Source: Enterocloster alcoholdehydrogenati
Lineage (GTDB): Bacteria > Bacillota > Clostridia > Lachnospirales > Lachnospiraceae
Length of the DNA: 64,000 nt
Assembly: GCF_013282095.1 (NCBI RefSeq)
Contig: NZ_BLTJ01000008.1
Location: 1-64,000 of the forward strand
Direction of reading: 5' to 3'
Position 1 is the stretch's first letter. Every line of letters begins with the position of its first letter. Below the pieces are notes generated by a model, which did not search any database, was not told the DNA's origin, and saw only the letters and a program-made list of their open reading frames with translations. This document shows, one piece after another, positions 23,710 to 33,954 of this stretch. The position numbers were made by a program, and so were the translations under genes.

Positions 23710-25347
23710 ATGGCAAAGGACATCAGGGAGTGCCTGCTGGAGCAGGTAGGAAAATTTCATCAGTGGCAGGAAATCACTTATCCCGGAAAAACCACCGAGG
23801 AGATCGGCGGTGCATGGGAGGTCGATTACCCTGCGTGGAATGATATATTTGATGCCTTTTGCCATGTGTTGACCCAAATGGATGCAGAAACAGCAGACAG
23901 CGTCCTACTGGATGAGATGGTCTATCTGATCGCCAGGGACAACGAAGCGGAGGGGTTTATACAGGAGACCACTTCCCATCCCCAATGGTTCGAGCGCCTC
24001 TGCCGCAGGGCCGCAGCCTCCAATGAGAGTGAGGCCAAGTGGCAGTTTGCCGCATATCTGTCAGAATGTCCGTGCAGCCAGGAAGTCAAAGACATGATCC
24101 TGGACTTCGCAAAGGACCCCAATGAATATGTAAGCCGGCGGGCACTTTTGGCGATGCCCGCTCTGCGTCCTGACTGTGTGGAGCAGTTCGCTCCGCTGTT
24201 CTGGGAGCGCAACTGTTACTCTCCTGAACTTCCGGAATACCAGCGGATCGCCGTTCTGGTCTCACTGGACGCCATCCATTCCGACCTGCTTCCACAATAC
24301 TTGGAACGGGCCAAGCAGGATGGTCGGAGCTATCTGCTGGAACACGCAAAACGAATCGAAGGAGGACTTGCCATGAACGAAAAACTGTCCCGTCCCCAAT
24401 TCAATCAAATGGATACAACCGAGAAGCAAACGCTGATGGAAAGCTTGGCTGATCGTTATGATATGACCTTTCTCGGTCTACATACCTTTGACCGTTGGGG
24501 CCAGAGCTACACCACCGGCATCTTCGAGAAAGATGGCCGGGAGTTCGTCTTTGTCCCCGGCGATACCGTCACCCTGGGCTGGGAGCAGTTTGCCGTGGGA
24601 CTGAATCAGGAGAGCCGGGAGGAATTGGAGTATCTGTTCCGAGAATGGGAAATGGAGCGGGACCCGGAGGAGATGATTCGGGAAAGCATGGCTCCTGTTC
24701 GGCAGGCGGCCATTGGACCCATGCTGGTGGGCCGGGAGCTGGAGGAAATTAACTGGGAGCCAGTCAAAATGGATGATCCCAGACTGACTGTCCACCCTGA
24801 CTGGCTGAAGGAATTCCGTGATTTTGCCTGGAGTGACAGCAGCAGTCTTACCTTGCATCAGTCGGCCCGCATTGAGCGGACGGAAAAGGGCTTTCAGATC
24901 TGTATCTATAACCACACAGACTACGATGCGCTTCTTGCCATGCTGGAAAACAGGGGCTTCTCCCTGCCCACGGCGGACGAGTGGGCCTACCTGTGTGGCG
25001 GCGGGTGTCGGACCCTGTTTCCATGGGGAGATGGGTTAGACTACTCCATGCGTCTGCACTGGTTTGAGAACATGGATGAGGATGAGAACCGGCCCTATGA
25101 CATGGAGGAACCCAACTTCTTCGGCCTGTCCATCGCCTACGATCCCTATATGCGGGAAGTGGTGCAGGCTGATAGGCTTACCACCTGCGGCGGCGATGGC
25201 GGATGCAATATCTGCGGAGGGCTGGGTCCATTTCTCGGTTTCCTGCCCTGTTCGCCCCACTGTAAGCCAGAAGTGCAGGAGGACAATGAACTAAACGGAG
25301 ATTATGACTTTTATCGGCCTATCATTCGGTTGGAGAACTATGATTGA
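23710..25347 (+). CDS. HEAT-like::FGE-sulfatase-like fusion in the immunity array
   Basis: The 545-residue chain joins a HEAT-like helical module (1-216: DEMVYLIARDNEAEGFIQET, KDPNEYVSRRALLAMPALRP) to a formylglycine-generating-enzyme-like fold (from about residue 222: GREFVFVPGDTVTLGW, RGFSLPTADEWAYLCGGGCR, LFPWGDGLDY, ending YDFYRPIIRLENYD). At the joint is CGAATCGAAGGAGG followed by an ATG at 24373, a full ribosome-binding site in frame; GAA at 24358 differs by one base from TAA. I read this as two neighbouring genes fused by loss of the first stop. FGE-fold proteins can be binding scaffolds as well as enzymes; the function here is unknown. Confidence 0.7.
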   Translation: MAKDIRECLLEQVGKFHQWQEITYPGKTTEEIGGAWEVDYPAWNDIFDAFCHVLTQMDAETADSVLLDEMVYLIARDNEAEGFIQETTSHPQWFERLCRRAAASNESEAKWQFAAYLSECPCSQEVKDMILDFAKDPNEYVSRRALLAMPALRPDCVEQFAPLFWERNCYSPELPEYQRIAVLVSLDAIHSDLLPQYLERAKQDGRSYLLEHAKRIEGGLAMNEKLSRPQFNQMDTTEKQTLMESLADRYDMTFLGLHTFDRWGQSYTTGIFEKDGREFVFVPGDTVTLGWEQFAVGLNQESREELEYLFREWEMERDPEEMIRESMAPVRQAAIGPMLVGRELEEINWEPVKMDDPRLTVHPDWLKEFRDFAWSDSSSLTLHQSARIERTEKGFQICIYNHTDYDALLAMLENRGFSLPTADEWAYLCGGGCRTLFPWGDGLDYSMRLHWFENMDEDENRPYDMEEPNFFGLSIAYDPYMREVVQADRLTTCGGDGGCNICGGLGPFLGFLPCSPHCKPEVQEDNELNGDYDFYRPIIRLENYD

Positions 25348-25389
25348 CAATAGAAGCTTGATACGAAATAAAGAAAGAGAGGTGCCGAC

Positions 25390-25860
25390 ATGGGAGCATG
25401 GGGCATAAAAGCATTAGAGCGTGACGAAGGGTTGGATGTACTGGACATCCTCAAAAATGAATATGTACCGGAGCATCTGGTAATGGATCTGGGTGAGATG
25501 ATCGAACTGATGAAAGAGGAAGGTATGTTGGGAGAAGATCTCTCCGACATCGACTTTCTCTATGATAACACCGCTATGGCTCTGGCGGAGCTGTATTTCC
25601 AATGGAAGGATAACAGCAAGCTGGACTACGATCATGAAGAAGCTATATGGGATAAAGTCACCGGTTTCACAGCATCCAAAGAAGCCCTTGCCTTCCTGCT
25701 GCGGCAGCTCACCGACATCAAAAACGAGGTGCCGGACGAGGACGGCATCCGTGAGATTGTGGATCTTTGGAAGAACGAGGACAGCGGTGAGATCGCTCCT
25801 GCGTGGTTGGAACATTTGGGCTGGCTCATCAAGCGACTGATCTCAGAACAGGAGGTGTGA
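25390..25860 (+). CDS. DUF4259 immunity-type protein
   Basis: The 156-residue acidic protein starts MGAWGIKALERDEGLDVLD, the hallmark opening of DUF4259 (MGAWGxxxxExDxxLD). A helical body follows with DNTAMALAELYFQWKDNSK, ASKEALAFLLRQLTDIKNEV and AWLEHLGWLIKRLISEQE. DUF4259 proteins are small cytosolic proteins common in immunity clusters. AAAGAGAGGTG precedes the ATG. The giant polyimmunity gene starts only three bases after its stop codon, so the two are cotranslated. Confidence 0.8.
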   Translation: MGAWGIKALERDEGLDVLDILKNEYVPEHLVMDLGEMIELMKEEGMLGEDLSDIDFLYDNTAMALAELYFQWKDNSKLDYDHEEAIWDKVTGFTASKEALAFLLRQLTDIKNEVPDEDGIREIVDLWKNEDSGEIAPAWLEHLGWLIKRLISEQEV

Positions 25861-25863
25861 CAG

Positions 25864-28800
25864 ATGTATATCAAAAAATACTGGGGCAACTTTATCGGAG
25901 GCTCGGATGACAGTCTGAACCTTGTGGCCTTTTTAGAAGACCAGAAGAAAGAGGAAATCCCCCTCAGCGAAATCTTCACCAAGATTGGGCTGGACAAGCA
26001 GAACTGGGGCTTCCGCCAGACTGTGGAGTATCTGGAGTTCACCCACTCCAGTGGTGTGGAAATGGATTTTCACTTTGCTATTGATGTGGTCACCGACCTG
26101 GCCGCCATCCTGCTGGAGTGCAGCGTCAGCGGCAGTGTGAACCTCCAAGATCTGGACGAGTACAACACCCCCTCCCGCCGTATCCGCATCACCGCCACGC
26201 CGGAGGAACACGACGCAATGAACAAGTCCCTGGCGGATTTCGCCCAGAACCCGCTGGAATACGACCTCAGCGAGATGATGGACGACGAGGAGATCCAGGA
26301 GATGGCTCGGGATGTGGAGGCGCTGCGGAAGGATCTGTACGAGGCCGCTGGCCGCAACCGGGACTACCATGTGAAAGCGGAGGATGTGAAATCTCTACTC
26401 TCTGACTGGAAGGGTGCCGATGGCTGCATTGCCACCAACCGCATCACGGTAGAGGGCTGCAAGGTTGGCTACTGCTACCGGGAGAAGCCGGACGGCGACT
26501 GGGACAGCGGCTGGCGCTTCACCGCCGGTGATGAGAGCGAGGAGTACATGGACGACCCCAACAATGCCGGGATTTACAAGCTGAACACAATCTGCAACGA
26601 CGATCCCGACATCATCCCTCTGCTGAACACCCCTGCTCCCTGCGCCTTTGAGCGGGATGAGAACGGCGTGTTCCAGCAAATCAAAGACTGGAAACCGGAT
26701 GAGGACGAGGAGGACCCGGATATGGATATTTTGAAGCAGTGCCAGAAGTGGCATGAGGAGGACAAACACCAGAAAATCGTAGACGCGCTGGAGGCCATCC
26801 CTACCGAGGAGCGTACCCCGGAAATGGATATGGAGCTGGCGCGAGCCTACAACAATCTGGCGGACTCCAGCGAACCGGAGGGAAGAAAGCAGCTTCACCG
26901 GGCACTGGAATTGATGCAGTGCCACGAGGAGGAACTGGGAGATACTTATTCCTGGAATTTCCGCATGGGGTATGCCTATTATTATCTGGATCAGGAGGGC
27001 CGCGCTCTGCGGTATTTTGAAAAAGCTCTGGAACAGCATCCCGGTGATGATCCGAAACTTAACACCCGACAAGACATTGAGGATTTGATCGACTGGTGCA
27101 CGAAAGGCATTTCTCTGCCCCAGTTCTCGGAGTGCTTCCGAGAGCGGACAGAGAACTGGTGGGAAACCTTTGCCGAGATGGAAGCAGAATTGCGCCAGAT
27201 GATGGATGAGGACAAAGATCATACCCGCGGCGCAGAACTCGTGGCCCAAATGGAGGACACCCTGAATCTGGTTTTTGATGAAATTTCCTTCGAGCTGGGC
27301 TTCAATGGCGAAAAGCATGAGCTGATCCTCACCCCGGAGGGTAATAAGGTCAAGCTGTTTGAGCTGGTCTACTTCCAGAAACACGCCCCAAAGGAGGTGC
27401 TGGAGCACTGGAACATCCTTGTGGGCCGTCAGCCCTCCCAGAATATCGGCCTGCGTACCGACGACAGCTGGGACATCTCCGGTGAGGATGTGCAGATCTG
27501 GCTGGAGGAACAGGGCGAAAACAGTTTCAACATCTCCGCCTACTGTGAAAAGCTGCTGCCTATGCTCCGGGAGGCGGAAGGCCGAGTCTGGTGGATGCTC
27601 ACCACCCTCACCGATCAGATACTGGGCGAGATCCCCCACATGAGATACATAGACAGTTTTGATGTGCTGGAGGAACCCAAGGCAGAGCCGTCCTTCCTCC
27701 TGTCCCAGCTGCCCGACAAACTGCGGGAGCAGGGCCTGGAGCTCTCCACCGATCCGGAGGCCTATCTGGAGAGCTATCTTGGCTACGAAATGAAACCCAA
27801 TGAAGACCCCAACGCCGATTGGCGGCTGGATGTAATGGCCGGTTCCACCTGCTGTGTGCCGCTCATCAACGGCTATCTGAATGCCGACAACGACTTTATG
27901 GACGATCTCCATGCCGACGGAGCGGTAGCGGGCTTTTTCTGCTATCCCCTGGATACCTTGCGGGAGGAGGAAGGATCGGAAAAGATTTTCGACTTCCGGG
28001 ACAAGCTGGAGGAATTGTTCACCACCGTGGACGGATCGGAGATGCTCGCCCTCATCGGCGGGGCCACCGGCCTCTACTGTGGCTATGTGGACTTCATCGC
28101 CTGGGACATCCGAGAGGCGCTGAACATGGCGAAAGAGTTCTTTGAAGGCACGGATATCCCATGGGCCATCTTCCACACCTTCCGCCGTGAAGCCGGTTCT
28201 GTACCTCTAAAGCAACAAGATGATGGGACAGAAACTGAAAATCAGGATGACGAGTTGGATGAAACGCTTACGGGCATGGACTATATTCCTTATACCCAAC
28301 AGGACGCCGAAGCATTCTTCGCTCAGCTGGAGCAGTGGAACGACGAGGACGAGTACACCCGCTGCATCCAGGCACTCAATGCCATCCCAGAGGACTGGAG
28401 GAACTATCGCACCGCCTACGCCCTGGCACGGGCGCTGGAGAACTACGCCATCATCGGGGACCATGATGAGGGTACTTTGAAATTCAAGGGAGACAAAGCC
28501 CTCCAGAGGGCCATTGAGGTGCTGGAGTCCGTCCGGGAGGAAGGTCAGGACAAGGCGGAGTGGAATATGCGGATGGCCTACGGCTATCAGTATCTCTATG
28601 GTCAGGAGGAAAAGGCCATTCCCTACGCCCAGCGGTGGGCAGAGCTGGACCCGGAGGATGAAAATGCCCCGGCGGTAATTCGGGAGTGTAAGGCGGAGAT
28701 CCGGAAACGCCAGCGCAGCCGGAAGAAGAAGGCCAAATTCGTGCCCGGTGATACCCCATTTGAGGGTTTCGACCTCACCAACTTCTGGGATGATAATTGG

Positions 28801-31380
28801 TATGCACTGAAAGAATATGTCAGTGATCCGCCTTCCGATGAGCTGATTGCCAGCGTGGAGGAGGAACTGGGCTACAAGCTGCCCGCCGCCTATATCTGGC
28901 TGATGAAGCAGCACAACGGTGGCATTCCGATGAACACCTGCTATCCCTGCGATGAGCCTACCTGTTGGGCAGATGATCATGTGGCCATCACCGGCATTTT
29001 CGGAATCGGACGGGAAAAGAACTGCTCCCTCTGTGGAGAGATGGGCAGTCAGTTTATGATCGATGAGTGGGAGTATCCTGCCATCGGCGTGGCCATCTGC
29101 GACTGTCCAAGCGCCGGACACGATATGATTTTCCTGGACTACCGGGCTTGCGGTCCCCAGGGAGAGCCTGCGGTAGTCCATGTGGATCAGGAAAATGACT
29201 ATAAAATCACCCATCTGGCAGATAGCTTTGAGGAATTTATCCGCGGACTGGAGCATGAATCCCTCTATGATCCGGATGAAGATGTAGAGGATCTTAACGA
29301 AGATGTTGATGCTGACGAGGAAGAAACCGACCATAAGGGCTCCTTTGCCGGGTCTGTGCTCCTCTCCAAAGTAGAGTGGGACAAGGAGCAGTTGATTCGG
29401 GATCTACGGGAAGAATGGGGCATCGTAGATGAGGAGCCGGATGAGGGCGACGAAGACGATGAGAACAGCGATGACGCTGTGGTAATGCGGGTCGGCGGAA
29501 TGATGCTGATCGTGACACTCTTCCACGGTCACATCCCGGACAATGAAGCTGAGATCAACGCCGAAAACAACTATATGTGGCCAGAGGCCGTAGAAGTGAC
29601 CAAAGCGCACAAGGCCCATATCATGGTGGCTGTGTTGGGCGAGGAGGAAAAACTGCTGGAACGCGGTAAGCTGTTCACCAAGGCGATGGCAGTGTGCTGC
29701 AAGCAGAAATACGCCACCGGTGTCTACACCAGCGGCGTGGTATTTGAGCCTCGTTTCTATGAGGGCCTTGCCGATATGATAAAAGAGGACGAGCTGCCCA
29801 TCTTCAACTGGGTCTGGTTCGGCCTGTACCGGAGCGAGGGGGGCCTAAACGGCTACACCTACGGCATGGATGTGTTCGGCAAGGAGGAAATGGAAGTGCT
29901 GAACACTGACGCCGAGCCGGAGGATCTGCGGGACTTTTTGGCCAGCCTTGCCTCCTATGTGCTGGCGTGTGATGTGACGCTGCAAGACGGCGAAACCATC
30001 GGTTTTTCTGCGGATGATAAGCACACCATCACCCGCAGCCCCGGTGTCTCTCTGCCGGAGGAGCAGATGACTCTGAAAATCTCCTATGAGCCCACAGAAG
30101 TAGAGCCAGAGACTGACGATGACAGCATAGGAATGGATGATGTTTCCTATCATATTGAGAGCATTGAGGAAAAAGAGCTTCCCATTGACCCCATCAACGC
30201 CTACAATCACATGGCGATTTATTTGCGCTGGTGCATGGAGCATGACTTGATGGGCGAAAAATTCCTGGAAGAGCATGGTGATGTGGTAAACCAGGTCAAA
30301 GCCGATCCAGGCAGCACAGACCTGCGAACATTCATCCGGGAGGAGTTATTCGGCTGTCTATTTTCGGCTCTGTTCAACCAGAAAGGCCGTGCCTTTGCCC
30401 ATTATTACTATGGAGAAAATGATGCGCCCTATTATCCTGCCGACATTGATGACTATGCCCTGAAATATTTTGGTCCGTCCCGGTATCACTCCAATGAATT
30501 TCAACAGGAGACATATTTATTTATCCCCTTTGATGAGAAATACTATCAGGCCATGGCCAAGGTCATTGAAAAACGCTTTGTCAACTGGCAGGGACAGGAC
30601 TTTGACGAGGATACGCTGGAGCCTTCCGAGGTGGCGCAGGCCATTATGGAGTATCTGGACTGTGAGTGCACCTATTTCCCGTCTATGGCAGATGATGATC
30701 CCATCATGTCAGCATACAGCTACGCCCGGCGGCTGGGCGTGCGGGAGGACTTTATTCCTGTTCTCATCAAGCCGGATGAAACGCTGTTGGAGTGTCTGGT
30801 GATGAATGCCGACCCGGAAAACGATGCAGACTGCTATGAATTTAACCCCAAAGCTGTGGAGGAATACCGGAAGAAGATGCTCTCCGCTCCCGTCAAGGAC
30901 GGAAAGGCGGTTCTGGAGGAATTGACCGGCCAGCGCAAAGAAGAAGCCGAGGAGGATGATATGGACTGGGAGGAGGAAATTATTGGTGAGATAGACGGCG
31001 GTATCAACAACGACCGCTTCGCAAGTTATTGGGATTCTGATACCAATATGACCGTTCCGCTAATTCTGGCTAAAATTCCGGTAAAGAACCCCTGGGAGAT
31101 CTTTGCCTACCTGCCCTTCGGAAACTGGAATGAATGTCCTGATACGCTGGAGCTAATGGCAGTGGCGAAATACTGGTTCGAGCAGTATGACGCGGTGCCT
31201 GCCGCCATGAGCCACGATGAGCTGGAGTTTCTGCTCCCGGCTCCTGTCCCCAAGGAGAAGGCCATAGATGTAGCTGTGGAACAATACGGTTTTTGTCCTG
31301 ATTTGGACCAAAATGCAAGTATTGGCACTTTGGCTGATACTATACACCAATCCACCGTCTGGTATTTCTGGTGGGATTGA
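25864..31380 (+). CDS. Giant single-chain polyimmunity protein (1,838 aa)
   Basis: One uninterrupted chain holds about eight modules. They are an N-terminal immunity-like module (1-165; YIKKYWGNFIGGSDDSL); DUF2185 (183-275; NRITVEGCKVGYCYREKP, EEYMDDPNNAGIYKLNTICN); TPR module (287-415); an unnamed module (417-780; GLRTDDSWDISGEDVQIWLE); a second TPR module homologous to the first (805-960); SUKH-1 (969-1133; LGYKLPAAYIWLMKQHNGG); DUF4261 (1159-1410); a DUF7832-like module (1441-1699; NAYNHMAIYLRWCMEHD); and DUF4253 (1729-1838; LPFGNWNECPDTLELMAVAK, ending STVWYFWWD). Acidic linkers separate several modules. No signal, membrane or catalytic motif is seen. An ATG at 26722 behind GAGGAGG could start the TPR part alone. 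Confidence 0.85.
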   Translation: MYIKKYWGNFIGGSDDSLNLVAFLEDQKKEEIPLSEIFTKIGLDKQNWGFRQTVEYLEFTHSSGVEMDFHFAIDVVTDLAAILLECSVSGSVNLQDLDEYNTPSRRIRITATPEEHDAMNKSLADFAQNPLEYDLSEMMDDEEIQEMARDVEALRKDLYEAAGRNRDYHVKAEDVKSLLSDWKGADGCIATNRITVEGCKVGYCYREKPDGDWDSGWRFTAGDESEEYMDDPNNAGIYKLNTICNDDPDIIPLLNTPAPCAFERDENGVFQQIKDWKPDEDEEDPDMDILKQCQKWHEEDKHQKIVDALEAIPTEERTPEMDMELARAYNNLADSSEPEGRKQLHRALELMQCHEEELGDTYSWNFRMGYAYYYLDQEGRALRYFEKALEQHPGDDPKLNTRQDIEDLIDWCTKGISLPQFSECFRERTENWWETFAEMEAELRQMMDEDKDHTRGAELVAQMEDTLNLVFDEISFELGFNGEKHELILTPEGNKVKLFELVYFQKHAPKEVLEHWNILVGRQPSQNIGLRTDDSWDISGEDVQIWLEEQGENSFNISAYCEKLLPMLREAEGRVWWMLTTLTDQILGEIPHMRYIDSFDVLEEPKAEPSFLLSQLPDKLREQGLELSTDPEAYLESYLGYEMKPNEDPNADWRLDVMAGSTCCVPLINGYLNADNDFMDDLHADGAVAGFFCYPLDTLREEEGSEKIFDFRDKLEELFTTVDGSEMLALIGGATGLYCGYVDFIAWDIREALNMAKEFFEGTDIPWAIFHTFRREAGSVPLKQQDDGTETENQDDELDETLTGMDYIPYTQQDAEAFFAQLEQWNDEDEYTRCIQALNAIPEDWRNYRTAYALARALENYAIIGDHDEGTLKFKGDKALQRAIEVLESVREEGQDKAEWNMRMAYGYQYLYGQEEKAIPYAQRWAELDPEDENAPAVIRECKAEIRKRQRSRKKKAKFVPGDTPFEGFDLTNFWDDNWYALKEYVSDPPSDELIASVEEELGYKLPAAYIWLMKQHNGGIPMNTCYPCDEPTCWADDHVAITGIFGIGREKNCSLCGEMGSQFMIDEWEYPAIGVAICDCPSAGHDMIFLDYRACGPQGEPAVVHVDQENDYKITHLADSFEEFIRGLEHESLYDPDEDVEDLNEDVDADEEETDHKGSFAGSVLLSKVEWDKEQLIRDLREEWGIVDEEPDEGDEDDENSDDAVVMRVGGMMLIVTLFHGHIPDNEAEINAENNYMWPEAVEVTKAHKAHIMVAVLGEEEKLLERGKLFTKAMAVCCKQKYATGVYTSGVVFEPRFYEGLADMIKEDELPIFNWVWFGLYRSEGGLNGYTYGMDVFGKEEMEVLNTDAEPEDLRDFLASLASYVLACDVTLQDGETIGFSADDKHTITRSPGVSLPEEQMTLKISYEPTEVEPETDDDSIGMDDVSYHIESIEEKELPIDPINAYNHMAIYLRWCMEHDLMGEKFLEEHGDVVNQVKADPGSTDLRTFIREELFGCLFSALFNQKGRAFAHYYYGENDAPYYPADIDDYALKYFGPSRYHSNEFQQETYLFIPFDEKYYQAMAKVIEKRFVNWQGQDFDEDTLEPSEVAQAIMEYLDCECTYFPSMADDDPIMSAYSYARRLGVREDFIPVLIKPDETLLECLVMNADPENDADCYEFNPKAVEEYRKKMLSAPVKDGKAVLEELTGQRKEEAEEDDMDWEEEIIGEIDGGINNDRFASYWDSDTNMTVPLILAKIPVKNPWEIFAYLPFGNWNECPDTLELMAVAKYWFEQYDAVPAAMSHDELEFLLPAPVPKEKAIDVAVEQYGFCPDLDQNASIGTLADTIHQSTVWYFWWD

Positions 31381-32259
<879 letters not shown>

Positions 32260-32275
32260 AAAGGAGGCAAACACT

Positions 32276-33052
32276 ATGGGACTTGACATCTACGCCGGGA
32301 CGCTGACCCGGTACTATTCTCACAACTGGAAAACCGTTGTTCAGCAGTGGGCGGAGGAAAACGGATATTCCTTCAACCGCATCACCCCGGATGGGGAACC
32401 CGCCGACGACGAGGAATTGTCCCCGACCAATGTTCAGGCGGCGGTGGAGAACTGGCGGGATCAGATTCTGGCCGCCATTTCTCAGCCGGACCAGCCCCCC
32501 TACGCCCCCTGGCCGGAGGATAATGAGAAGCCCTATTACACGGACAAGCCGGATTGGGATGCCTTCGGCGCTATGCTGCTGGTGGCCGCCTGTCGTACAT
32601 ACGAGGAACCGGTGCCTCCCACCGTGGAGAAGGACTGGATCTTCGGGGAGCATCCCCTGATTGCCCGCCTTGCATCGGACGAGGAGCGGGTGTGGTCCCT
32701 GTTTCGGGGCGTGACTTGGTGGCTTCCCCTCACCGACAGCTTTCTGTTCCAAGGCCCTCTGCCCACCGATGACACCGTCGCTATCGCCACCTTGGGCGGA
32801 CTGCGGAAGGAGCTGGAAAAGCTGAACCAGCTGGCATGGCAGGCCGATGAGGATACCATCCTTGGCTGGGCAGACACGGAGGGATACCCGGTAGACGGAA
32901 CCGTAGACTCAGATGGACAGTATAGCAAGGCAGACATCCCGGAACACACCCAGTATGACACCCAATCCCTTGCCAAGTTCGCCTTCTCCATGTTCTGGCG
33001 GGCCATGCGGTTTGCCGAGGAACAGCAGGTGCCCATCCTGCTTGATTATTAA
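32276..33052 (+). CDS. Island protein of unknown family (258 aa, MGLDIYAG type)
   Basis: The 258-residue protein starts MGLDIYAGTLTRYYSHNWKT behind AAGGAGG. This opening recurs in uncharacterised proteins of gut Clostridia accessory regions. The centre is tryptophan- and proline-rich (PPYAPWPEDNEKPYYTDKPD, RGVTWWLPLTDSFLFQGPLP) and the end is helical (KFAFSMFWRAMRFAEEQQVP). It is soluble and acidic. No named family or catalytic motif is recognised. It lies between two immunity-type genes with 16- and 26-base gaps, so immunity is inferred. Confidence 0.5.
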   Translation: MGLDIYAGTLTRYYSHNWKTVVQQWAEENGYSFNRITPDGEPADDEELSPTNVQAAVENWRDQILAAISQPDQPPYAPWPEDNEKPYYTDKPDWDAFGAMLLVAACRTYEEPVPPTVEKDWIFGEHPLIARLASDEERVWSLFRGVTWWLPLTDSFLFQGPLPTDDTVAIATLGGLRKELEKLNQLAWQADEDTILGWADTEGYPVDGTVDSDGQYSKADIPEHTQYDTQSLAKFAFSMFWRAMRFAEEQQVPILLDY

Positions 33053-33078
33053 GGAGGATTCGTCAGGAGGTGGAGACC

Positions 33079-33954
33079 GTGGAACAAAAACGCCCGGCAG
33101 ATATATTTCAGGAGGCCCTGGACTACTTGTGGAACGGCTTGGGCCTGGAGGAAAAGGGCTGGAAGCGGCTGAAAAAAGGCGACTTCAAAAAGAAAATGAA
33201 AAACGGGCTGACCTATCAGATCTGGTTTGACCGGAGGCGCTACAACTACATAGACTACGAAATCGGCCATGGAAATGTGGAGGTGGGCTTCACCTGTATC
33301 ATAAAGCAGGGAGATGACCGGCTCTACTCTTTCAAAATAGAACCGACAACAGGCGTTTCATTCTTTCGGATGCTGACAGAGGACCTGCGGCTGAACACCG
33401 GGCTGCTGGACACCTTTCTGCCCCTGATCAAAGCCCACTACCTTGACTTTATCGACCGCTTTGAGACGGACCCAGCAGAGGCATTACATCCGGTCTGCGC
33501 CCCCTTTATCCAGCCAGAGGATTACAGCTGGTGCATCCATGTGGATGAGCAGATGGTGGAACAGTACGGAACGGCGGAGCAGATGGAGGAGTACCGCCGT
33601 CAGGCAGAATTGCGCGGAACGCCGGAGTGCAAGGCAAAGAACTGGATGGGTTCGATGTTGTTCCACCTCTCCCACGCCAATGATGTGGATCACGCCTGGG
33701 CCTCAAGCCGCACCAAAGAGGAACTGGACCAGGTGGTGGAACCCTTTGTGCAGGCCAAGCGGCAGACAGGACAGTGGACGCAGGAGGATGAGGCGGGCTA
33801 TCAGCTCTACCAGCAGGAAACAGATCCGAAGAAGCGCACCTTTCGGGTATGGTATCTCATCGCCAACCCCCGCGGCCTGCCGAAAGAGTTTGTCCAGAAA
33901 GAGCTGGAGTTTCGGTGGAAACTGTTCCCGGAGAAGAAGGAGGAAGCCAAATGA
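33079..33954 (+). CDS. Island protein of unknown family, GTG start (291 aa)
   Basis: The 291-residue protein starts at GTG 33079, eight bases behind CAGGAGG. The N-terminal half (LKKGDFKKKMKNGLTYQIWF, NYIDYEIGHGNVEVGFTCII) resembles DUF4304-like beta proteins in layout; the C-terminal half is helical (TKEELDQVVEPFVQAKRQTG) and ends in Lys/Glu repeats. It is more basic than most island members. The next gene overlaps its stop by four bases. Family and target are not known; the DUF4304 resemblance is weak. Confidence 0.45.
   Translation: MEQKRPADIFQEALDYLWNGLGLEEKGWKRLKKGDFKKKMKNGLTYQIWFDRRRYNYIDYEIGHGNVEVGFTCIIKQGDDRLYSFKIEPTTGVSFFRMLTEDLRLNTGLLDTFLPLIKAHYLDFIDRFETDPAEALHPVCAPFIQPEDYSWCIHVDEQMVEQYGTAEQMEEYRRQAELRGTPECKAKNWMGSMLFHLSHANDVDHAWASSRTKEELDQVVEPFVQAKRQTGQWTQEDEAGYQLYQQETDPKKRTFRVWYLIANPRGLPKEFVQKELEFRWKLFPEKKEEAK

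Noticed and set aside
26395-28176. Long open frames on the minus strand across the giant immunity gene
   Set aside because: They mirror codon bias of the plus-strand gene, show no family motifs and lack ribosome-binding sites; similar antisense frames occur throughout the G+C-rich island.
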